64,000 bases of DNA from Endomychus coccineus (lineage: Eukaryota > Arthropoda > Insecta > Coleoptera > Endomychidae). Positions 46,701 to 58,700 of the stretch are shown one piece after another. Position numbers and translations under genes: made by a program. The notes beneath the pieces were generated by a model. The model did no database searches and was not told the DNA's origin. It saw only the letters and a program-made list of their open reading frames with translations. Positions within the stretch are counted from its first letter, which is position 1, and every line of letters begins with the position of its first letter. Location of the stretch: positions 249,875,736-249,939,735 of the forward strand of contig OY294067.1 in the NCBI GenBank assembly GCA_958510875.1, read 5' to 3'.

Positions 46701-49700
46701 GTGATTACTTGTGTTCACTTGTCAGATGACCAAGTTAAACTGATTTACTCACAACTGTTGGAATTATTCATATAATATATTGCCTGAAGTCATTAAACCG
46801 CATGATCTGTAACTACTATATAAACTGTAAAATGGAAGCATTTTTCATAATGATACGATGTCACAATGAATAAAAATACCATTTACGGTATATATATCAT
46901 AAACCATTGATGCGATTCACTTCAACGTTATATTTTTTGCACTATGAAATACATTATTATTTTAATGTTACTATATGTATATATTATAGGAAATGTACAA
47001 ACATCATTTGCAAAATTTAATTTTTGAAAAATATTTAAAAAAAAAACTCATCTATACTATACAGGTATATGATTCCGCTTATTAACCCTTCGATAAAAAC
47101 GATCATCCAATGTTTAAGACCACGCCTCTTATTAATATAATAGAAAAAGTTTTATCAGGTAAGAAAAAAAAATTATTTTTTTTTTTGAAAGATATAATGT
47201 ATATATAATTTCTTGAATAGCATACATTTATTTAAGTACTTTATTTTAAAAAAATTATTTGCAAAATATTAAAAAAAAACTATATAAAAAAAAGAAGTTA
47301 TAATGAACTAAAATATACACGTAAGCGCACATCAGGTGAAGGTTATTAAATAAATACAAATGTGTTACTCAAATTTAAAAAAACAATTCTATATTCTTTA
47401 CTTTTCGAACATAATTATTTATTTGTAGTGTCATTTTTTTTTCTTAATATTTTTCAAAAATAAAATTTTGTATGATGTTTGTATATTTACTGTAATATAT
47501 ACATATAGTAACATTAAAATAATAACGTATTTCAAAGTACAGAAAATGTAAACGTTGATGTGGATCACATAAATGGTTTATGATATACAGGCTGTTTCAG
47601 AAAGACCTCCCGTAAATGCAGGGGACGATAGATTTTACAAAAATAATCAGATTTTTCATATAAACTATGGTCCTATTTTCTTTCGTTTAGGAGATGCGTT
47701 GAATTTAATTTTTTTTAACGAAATTTTGCTGTAGCTCCTGTGCAATTAAAGATATTTCATTGAAATCTGGTACTATCTGGCTAAAATAGCCCAATTTGAA
47801 TTTTTCTCCAAAACACGTTTTTATATATATTCCAGGAGGGGGGTTAACGAAATGTCACGAAATTTGGAGTGAAAGTTCCTCAAACACCAACAATAAAAGG
47901 GTACCATTTTCAAACCTTAGCCGGAAGTGTAAGGGGTCCAAAAAAAATAAAACTCCAAAACTGACCTAAAAAACATTTTTTTGAAGGTTAGAGATGGTTC
48001 CACCCAATATTGGTGATAGAAATTTTAAAATTTATTATTTTTATCATGAGACACCATTTTTTCCAGGTCGCTAACCTCTATCAAATTTTTACGAACCTCT
48101 TCCTATTTTTCCGTAGATTGACTCCACTAGGCGCAACTTCCTCAATATTATTGTTCCCATAAAATGTTGATTAAAACTGAGACAAATATTTATTTTCATT
48201 AGCTCAAATATAATGAATACTCACAATGATGTAAGTCCTTGCTCAATAGCTGCAATGTGGTAGTAAGCATTTGAAAATCATGTGTGTAGTCTACCAACAT
48301 TCCTCTTAATAACATTTTAATATCGCCAAATTTAGCGTTCGATACCAATTCTAACAGCTGCGTGGGTGGCACATGAGGAGCAGCAGCATTCAGTAATTGC
48401 CTCAATGACATGGTTTTAGTGCTTTGTTTATGTTGCAGTAACGTCAACCATAATTGTTGCGCTCCTTCTGGATCTATATGTTCAGCACCACGAATACATA
48501 AATTAACAGCCTCATCAACCAAATTGTGTACCAGAAGTAAATTCAACGACTCCAACCATTCACCTCCTTGTTCTAATAGCAAAGCTGTGGCAGCGTGTAC
48601 CTCATATTTCTTCGTAACTTTCAAAGCTTCTTCCATTCTGCATAAACTTAGTTGCACATAATTCTGAACACCATCTTTATTTTTAATGCATAATAATTCC
48701 AAATATCTTTCTGCTATCATAGGTGATAATTTAATATCGTTAGATATTAATTCTCCTAAAAACATATACTGCGAATTTTCATCCCCTTCAAGCATTTCAC
48801 AAAGCTGTTCAATTAATTGCGTAAAATGTTCTAACACTATTTCGACTGTTTTTTTACTATTAATTTGAACTAAATCTTTGAAATTAGTTAGAAACTGTTC
48901 TTGAATTTGTCTTTCACTATTATTTATATAAACTGTTATATAATTAAATACTTCATTCTGGCGCATTATGTCCTTCAGGTAGCAAGATAATATCACGGAG
49001 TAATCCTTTTGTACTTCATATATATATTCAGCTACCCTATAACATTGTGATCCTAATGCTAATGCTAAAAGTTTTTCGTCAGGTATGTGATGTAATTTAT
49101 TAGCACTCAAAAGATCCAACCAACACTGCTCCTGTTCCATGTGATCTCGCAATCTTAAAGGTTTCTTGGTACTGCTTGTTAAAATCTTGATTATATTGTT
49201 TAATAGATTTTCTTCTAGATTTAAATTATTTGATGTGACTAGACGGCTTATAAAACAAGCCAAGTTTATGATTTCATTATCCTTAAAAAAAAATTGTAAA
49301 TTAATAGGACTCAACGATACCATGAGTTGTTTGGATTTATCGTAAAAACTATTCAAATTGAACCATAAACATAATAGTTGAAGAAACATGTACAGGTCGA
49401 GTATGAGAGACCGGTATATTCAGATGAGTGCGGTATAGATTCGAAAAAGATGGAGATATGATGGCCGTAATTTACTAATGCGCATGTGTTCGGTACCTCA
49501 TTTAGCGAGAACTAGGCGATGCATTCGATTAATTCATTTCAGTTGATGCTTTTGTGCTCAACATACATGATCCAAAATTAATGTATGATAACATAACAGT
49601 ATCCATTCAATGTGCGCGCATCTAACAAAACCAGGCACAACCGCCTGAGCCAAAAAGATTAGAATCAGGAGAACAAACTGTCTTGGAAGGTAAAGGCCGA

Positions 49701-52700
49701 TATACGGCGAGTTCTTACGGTAGTAGCGCAATGATTACTGCGCATCTCGCACATGCGTTTACCGAGCCTTGTGGTTTTGGTTAATAACGCGAGTCTTACC
49801 TTACTATCGACTCTTTTTGACTGTACTGGCGAATAATTATTATCACGAGTTAACTTGTTACGCTCATTAAATTACGTAACTGAATTGTTTCTTCTCGGTT
49901 TTCTTCAGTCATAATATGTGTTCGAATTGAGTTTAAAGCAAACTGATAAAATGAATATTGAACGTAGGATTTCCACAAAATTGACAAGTGCTTTTGACCA
50001 GCGGTAAAGGGTTATTATTCGTGCGCGAATTCGTACGGCACCAACAGCACTAGTGTTGTTTTCGAACGGGTCTAACGCAAAGAGTTCTATATATAGAGTA
50101 GACTACTAAGCCTTCCACTGGTAAAGTTGATGGACATACTGCGCTCTCGTTATACTTATTCTTGTATTCTTATACTCTTGTGATAGAAGGGGAGACCGTG
50201 CGAGTGAGAGTGCACTACGAGCGCACTACATGTGCGAGGACAGAATGTCCAACTACTTACCAGCGCTTTCCTATGCTTAACACACTACTTGTCTACTCTA
50301 TATATAGAACTCTTTGCTCTGACGTGCGCAGAATGCATTGCGCAACTAGCACGAGGCGCGTGAACTTTCGACGTATTTCGTCTCATGTGAATATTCAAGG
50401 CAGTATGGGGAGGTTGACCTCCTGTTTCTAATCTTCTTGTTCTGAACAACTGTTGATACCGTTTTACTTCTCTATCTTTGTAAAGCATCTATAGCTGTCT
50501 TTGAGATCTGAAGGTGCACAGACATTATTTCTGCGGTTTTACTAGTTCTATAAACAAGACAGATGCCCAAGGCAGTGAACTTACCTAAGCATGTTTAGTT
50601 GCTTATCAATACAACCACTGAATTTATCATGAAACAATGCTTAAACTCCTGTGATACCTCTCGAGATAGAAACGAATAATTTACAGGTTTTAGATCAGAT
50701 CATCATACCTAATGTCCTAATAAGGTGTCCTGATGTGAAAATAGAAGGTGGCGCATAAGTCACCCATTGGTTTGAACAATTCATAACTTTCTTATTTACG
50801 AATAAATTGGCATTATGAATAAGATTGTCGGGGGACATCTGCTTTCCGGCAGATGGTTTTGGAAAATCTAGTTTTTCCAAGCATTTTCGAAAGTGGTAGT
50901 TATACCTCTGCCGGAGATGGTTGATCAGTGACTTCATCGTCTGGCTCGTTCAACTTATGAGCTCATGAGAAAAGTGAAACAGGCGTCTGGAACTAATAGA
51001 CGTGTTATCACTATTCAACCTGGAGAACCAAAACTTTGTCTATTGATTCTAACACGAAATGTGTTTGAATTTCACTTTGTATCAAATTATAATAAAGATT
51101 CTTGACCCAGTATGAATTATATATAAAAATTCTCGGCAAATAGATCACATTAACACTTTGTTTCATATTTTCGTCTTTACGTACCTTTCGGTCTCACGAC
51201 TATCATCATGACTTATTATGTCAAAAAGTTTTTTTTAAAACTAATTATGACAAAAAAGCGTCCATATCGCACCAATTTCAATCAAAAATGCCCACATCGT
51301 CGAAACGAACAGAACCACAAATAATCGAAATGTACCATCAATATTTCAAGTATAAAATATAACAAGAATCCACTATTCAGTAATATTCTTATAATATACA
51401 AGCGCATGTTGGTAGTGTCTCAACTCTCAACGACTGGAGATCAAAACTATTATGTTAAGTATCCACTCTCGAACCAGATGTAACGATTTATGAGGTACTT
51501 GAAAAAGGTTGCAGATCTGTATTGGAATATTACTTTTGAGCATTCTTCCTAAAATATACTTTTAACATTATAAAGACGCATGTAGGAATTTGCAAGAGTT
51601 TTAATTAATTAAGTTAGTATAAATCTGACTTAACGTCTGAATATCAGTCCTATGATGTACAGATTTGGAGTCACGTTTTATGTGAATCATCTCCAGAATA
51701 GATGTTTTATAATAATTGGTTTCTTTAGTTGAAATATTAACATTTTTGTGATCAAATTGATGGTTATAATCAAAGCAGTGTTTAGCAAGGGCGGTGGAAT
51801 TTTCTAAGTGTTTATTTCTTGTGCTATACTTATGGCCATACATTCATTTTTGGAAATATTGTTTAGAGATTCCAGTATAAGTCCCATCGCACGTACTGAA
51901 TTTTATCGTTGAGAACACAAATAAGACAATAATCTACATACCGTTTAAAGAATACGGGTTGAAAATCTAATGAATTAAGAACAGATTCCTCTAGGCAGTC
52001 TATAACAAGGTTAGCGATAGTAGCTGAAATAGGAGATCCCATTGCTGTGCCGAATATTTGTCTAAAATATTGCTCACGTTAAATAAGTGCATTCTAAACA
52101 AAACTGTACTGCATTTATAAATTCAGATTGATCTAGAGGTGTGTAGTTTTTAATCTCTGCGCAATGTTTTGTGATGCTATTCAATGAATTTAAATTCATA
52201 AAATCATAGGACTGATATTCAGACATAAAGTCAGATTTATTATACTAACTTAATTAATTAAAACTCTTGCAAAACTCTGCGTCTTTATAATGTTAAAAGT
52301 ATATTTTAGGATGAATGCTCAAAAGTAATATTCCAATACAGGTCTGCAACCTTTTTTCAAGTACCTCATAAATTGTTACATCTGGTTCGAGAGTAGATAC
52401 TTAACCTAATAGTTTTGATCTCCAGTCGTTGAGACACTACCAACATGCGCTTGTATATTATAAGCATATTACTGAACAGTGGATTCTTGTTATATTTTAT
52501 ACTTGAAATATTGACGGTACAATTTCGATTATTCGTGGTTCTGTTCGTTTCGACGACGTGGGCATTTTTGATTGAAATTGGTGCGATATGGACGATTTGT
52601 GCTATAATTAGTTTAAAAAAAAACCTTTTTGACATAATAAGTCTTCTGATGATGGTCGTGAGACCGAAAAGTACGTAAAGACGAAAATATAAAACAAAGT

Positions 52701-55700
52701 GTTAAGGTGACCTATTTCCCGAGAATTTTTATATATAATTTGTATCAAATAAATTAAAGATTTTTTACTGGGGAATAAAACAAACAATTTGGAGTTTTCT
52801 TAACCCTATGTGTGGAAAATTATGTTTTTCAAATGACCGTCATTTTCTGCATTACAAAGACGTGATCTTACGAGAACTGTTTACATTTAAACACGATCAG
52901 ACATTGCTAAAATTTCGGGCCACTCAGACCGCTGTATATTACAAGTATGGCCGTATGGAATATGCTGTTGCCGGATTAGTTGTTCCGTGTGCCGGATTGA
53001 GATTTGTAATTATTATAAAAACGCCCATAGCATTATTTATTGGTTATATTAGAAGAAATACTGTTGAAATGTTGTTTTCTCTGAAAAATATTTCATAATT
53101 TATGGTAACCACCTGGAATATACAATCGAATTATAGAATATTTAAATTTTTAAATATAGAACTATCCCACTCCATTGCATCATTTGTTCATAAAGCGACA
53201 ACGCCGCGTACCTTTTATGGACTTGGTTCTGTACTACGTCATTTGACAGCTTCCTTATTTCTCGTAGCTATTTCGAAGCGGTGTTGCCTTACAAGTGGTA
53301 CCAAGTTTTCAATCATAGTTACAGCGTTGCCAGTAAGAAGTAATTATGACTCGGCGACCAAGAGGTCCGTTGGTTTTCTTTGTCATACTTCGTGTAATCA
53401 TTGCGACAAGTCAAATGGAGTTTTATTAATGAGATGTTTCGTCTCCTTAGGATAATAGGTCTGTGACCTGTATCAATTGCACGTTGTATGGAAACAAGTG
53501 CAATCCATTCCCTAAAATTATTTGAGCTGACCTTCGCGAAATTCCAATTTGAGTGACACGTCTTTGAGTTGATGTTTGGGGGTTTATAAATTGTTCAAAT
53601 CATAGCGCCACCTTGTACAATCTCCTACATAAAATGTGAGATTAAATACATATATTTAAGAAACATAAATGTAGCCAGTTATCAGATGTGTGAAATAATG
53701 ATACTTACTGAAAACTCTGGTGGTACCATTATTTGCAACAATATTTGCACTAGCCTTTGTCTCTGGAGTAAACCCATTTCTCCAGAAAATTCAGCCTCGG
53801 TAAACGCAAGTTCTACAACATTCAAACACTCTCTAGTATTATATTTAAGTAAGGCTCTTAAATAGGGATATGTCTTTTCATTTTCAGTACCATTCATTGA
53901 ATGTAAAGTTTCCAAACAACGGAGGACGTCGTGTTTCACTCTTGGAACATCTTCTTTGGGAATGTTACCACTGGGATAACCTAAACCGGCTAAACATGAA
54001 GAAACGTAAACCAGCATTGTATTACCTAATCTTTGGTTATTTGGTGTAAGTTCACTTACGAATTCAGTTAATGGACTTGCATAATCTCCTATCGTTTTAG
54101 TCGTTATATGTATCCATGCATTATACAATTTATATTTTTTACAGATATTTAACACTTGATGCAAGTCTAAACAACTTATTTCTAAAGCTAAAAGAACATT
54201 TTCTAAAGTTTGTACATCATTTTGCTCCAGATAGGTTACTAGACTTTGTGCAACCAATGGAGTTAAGGAAGTTAACATCCCACTGACTATATGATCTGTT
54301 AATAAACTATAATACCAGTCTTGATTGTGGTGGTCACTAGAAACTGCCTCCCAAAGTTCATTACATAGAATACTCCTAAAAGCAAAAAAAATGTATTATA
54401 TTTTACAGCTCTTCTCAATACAACGCCCAACAAACTAATTTTGTGTGAAAGAATGACCTGTGAAATTATCAAACTGCACAGGCTAATTTTTTTGATAAGT
54501 CTAAACAATATCATGAATTATAGGTTAGTTTACGCTAACACTTTTTTCCACTTAAATTATAACTTATGTAAATCACTTATCGGCTGCGATGCATCCATTA
54601 TGAGACATATGTAAAATATATGGGTCAAATTACAGAAAGGTTAAGCTACAACCAGTAATCAAGCGGCTATTATGGTGTTTCTAATAAATACCGGGATATC
54701 AAAAATTATCTTGGTCAAGGGTGGTTGTGGAATCTAAAACGTGTGTCCTTACTTTACGTTATCAAAACTTGTGTCAAATTAATTAATTTGAAGTTTCTAA
54801 AAGTGAGAAATTTCGCAATTTTATACGAATGTCATAACACTCAGAAGTCTCTAGCGCTTTAGACTCCGGGATTTTCACGTGACCTATTGAAATTAGAAGG
54901 TTCGAATTGTATAAAAACACAATTGCATGAACGCCAGACGTCCTATGTAATTAGCTACGAACGTAATCATTTTGACATATGCCTCGAGGAGCTCGCTACG
55001 CGTCAGTTAGAGTTTATACTTTTTACCTCGATCTTGTTAATTCGGGGCCGTTTTATGCCCCGTGCGGCCGCCGCCAGTTGTAATAAAGTGTTTTCGGCTA
55101 TAGGCCGCTAGCTTTTAACCGCTTTTGGGTATATTTTAGGAGCTAGAAAATTCCCTTTGGTACGTCGCACGTTAGACGCGCGTAGCTGAGACCTGAGAGT
55201 ACCTGTTTCTATTTTTATTAAATTTTCCTATTTAATCGACATTTTGGAGCCCGAGACTATGCCATTTAGTTGGCCCCGTTCATAAACTAACGACATGGAG
55301 CGAAAACCGCATGCGAAAAGTCCTCATAAAGACGTTCTATGTTCCGAAGATTTGCACTTCTCTAACTCGCGACCTACGCGCTCCTCACATGAACGTCATT
55401 CGATTTATCGAAAATTAACCAATTTAAAACAGTTTTGGACCCCGTTTGTGGCTATTGTGACCTTGTAAAACGTTCAAAGTTAACATTTCGTTTTACATTC
55501 CACAACCACCCTTGACCAAGATAATTTTTAGTTTGTAGTTCATTATTGTTTTACAACTGAAATAAATAGGTATGAAATGTTTAGGTTATTGATGATGTCA
55601 GTGTGACAGTGACATAATTATTTCAAACGTAAAGTAAGACACGTTTTAGATTCCACAACCACCCTTGACCAAGATAATTTTTGATATCCCGGTAGAAGTA

Positions 55701-58700
55701 ATACAGGTAATAGTTTGTGGTCGAAAATAAATAACTAGAATTTTCATAATATTATGTATTTGATACTGACTACATCGCAGTCGAAAAGTTCTTTAGTGTA
55801 GCATCCTACTAAAAATTTATTTTGTATTTTGGATGTTCCATTGACCTTTTGAGTGATTTTTGGTACATCTCAAATCATCCATTATACCGTAATACATAGT
55901 GATGAGAAAACAACAATTATCACTATTTAACAACATTTATGTATAATTAAATCTATAATTTTTCATTTATTTCATAGATAAACATATTTCACTTCATTTT
56001 ATATATACAATAGTTATTTGTATACATTTCAAATTCAAGAATTAATAATATCATAAAGTAATAATATCTCATGTTACACCTAAATGTTACAATAAAGTAA
56101 CTTTTGTAAGTAAATGAACAAATATTGCTATTGCAAATAAATTAAAAATAAAATTGAAATTACATTTGTATTAAGTTTCTAATAGTAATATATCCGTAAT
56201 CCATTTAAAGTGAAATTAAATTAAAATGATTAACAAAAACAGTTTTTCTCTTCATTCTTTCATCCTACCTTCAGTCAGTAAAAAATGAGAATTTCTTTTG
56301 GTTTTGAAAAATGAATCATTTAGAAATTTCAGAAAAGTGTTTCATATTGAAAATTGTTTTAATATCTATAGGAAGCAAGTTATAGCATTTTACCGCAAGA
56401 TATAGAATAGAATAGAATAGAACAGGGCTTTATTTTCAGGAATGACAATCACAGTGACATATAGTACAGGAAAGTTCTTTGTGTTTTAGATTTTGTGCAT
56501 ATAGGGATGCTGATTTATTTATTTGTAGTGTTCCTAGTTAAATGTGTATGATAAGTGTGACTTTTATAATTCTCTTTTTGGTGGAAAAACTTGCATACAG
56601 TATGAGTGTATAAGTTTCTCACATTTAAAATTTCTTCCGAGTATAAATGTTCCGTGGGAAATAATTTAGATTTATGTTTAATAACTTTTAAAATGTAGTT
56701 TTGGCTAATATTTAGAATTTCTAATGAATTATTATACAACCCGCCCCATGCGATTATACCATAACGAATTAATGACTCCACCAAAGATTTGTAAACTGTT
56801 ACAAGTAGATCATTTTGTAGTATTTCCCTTAGTAAGTAAAATTTATGTATTAGTTGTTTAATCTTTTTACTCAGATAAATGACTTGGTGGTCCCATTTAA
56901 GACACTTATCAACATAGATACCTAGATTCGAGTGATAATTAAAAGTGTTTTCCGACGACCACATGCGAAAGTGACAAATAGGAAACTATTTAGTTACTTC
57001 GAAAATGACAAATATCACCCTACAGATGAAAAGTTGAATATCACAACTAGAGTGATATGTGTATCTATAGCTATATGTATTGCATAATGGAATTGAAGTG
57101 TGCTTTGAAATTAATATTACGAAAACGTCAGATAAACTTTATAAGTGTCAGTTTTGCATATGCATCATTCTTATCATATACAAAACCGTGAAAATAGTAT
57201 CTAAAATTCCATAAAACATGGATGCAGAGATCAATAGTGATGATCAATGTACTCCATCTGAAATTGAAGAGGCCGCAAAATTAACGTCACTAAATTTACT
57301 GCCTGAAGTCCAAAAGAAGGTACGAATACGCTTACGATCAATTTCTTTCATGGCGAAGAAATAAGGAAATAAGAAGCTCCTTTTCTGAAAACGTTTTGCT
57401 TGCATATATGGGTGAACTTTCCAATAGAATCCAATGCTCAACATTATGGACTAATTATTCTATGTTGCGTACCACTTTATCCATTCACCACAATGTAGAT
57501 ATTTCCAAATATAGTAAACTTAAGGCATTTAAAAAAAGGAAAAGTGACGGATATAAACCAAAGAAAGCTAAAATTTTGACGCAACAAGAAATTTGTGAAT
57601 TTATAAATAAAGCTTCTGATGAGATTCATTTACTTACAAAGGTAAGTCATCGGTATTTAAACAAAGTCTCATTTATTTAATTATGTTTTTTTTTAGGTTG
57701 TGTTGGTTATGGGTATATCTGGTGCATGTCGCACGCAAGAACTTACCCAGTTATGTATAAATAAGATTGAAGATTTGGGGATTGCGGCTGTCATTCAAAT
57801 TAATAATACAAAAATAAATACTGTCGAAAGTTCACTATTACTGGAAACTTTTATAGCATATATAAAAAATATGCCAATCTAAGACCGCCAACTACCGAAA
57901 CACGCTTTTTTCTTAATTATAGAGACCAAAAATGCACAAAACAAGTAGTGGGCATTAACAAACTTGGAAATATACCTATAGTGGCTAAATTTTTAAATCT
58001 AAAGGATCCTGAAAAATACACAGGGCACTCATTTCGCCATTCTTCTGCTACTATATTAGTAGATGCAGGAGGAGATCTAACTTCTCTGAAAAGACATGGG
58101 GGTTGGAAATCGTCCAAAGTCGCAGAAAAATATATTGACGATTCTGCTACTAACAGGTTAAATATTGCCAATAAAATTATGGGTGCCATCAGCAGTACTT
58201 CGAAAGCCGTCACTCCGCCTCTTCGAGAAACTGACATCGAGTCTACTACTGTACATAGTGTACAAATAACATAGAGAATCTGTCTAACTCCTCATTGCAA
58301 AGTCCATTACAATTTACTAATTGTAATAATAATAATATTACTTTTAATTTCTACAATTCTAAGCAGTAATTTTCTTCAATTATTACTTTTCTTTGTTAAA
58401 TTCTCAAATTCTCAAAATAAAGTGAAAATACATTAATTTTTTTGCAATTATGCATTAATCTGTGGTCGTCGGAAAAATACTAAACATTACTTGTGTGGAA
58501 AGTCCCATTTCACACTCGTGGGATTGTCGCACTCGGCTGGCGCCTCTTGCGACAACATTCTCCCACTCATGTGAAATGGGTCACTTTCCACACTAGTAAC
58601 GTAATATACTATTGAAAATTCATATCAATTTAGTAATATATTTGAGTGATTAATATGGTGATGCTAAGTTTCTAAACCTGAAAACTACATTAATTTGCCA

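Noticed and set aside
52808..53455. Frames of 96 and 117 residues in VPS8 intron 2
   Set aside because: No motif, no splice signals and composition like the surrounding intron.
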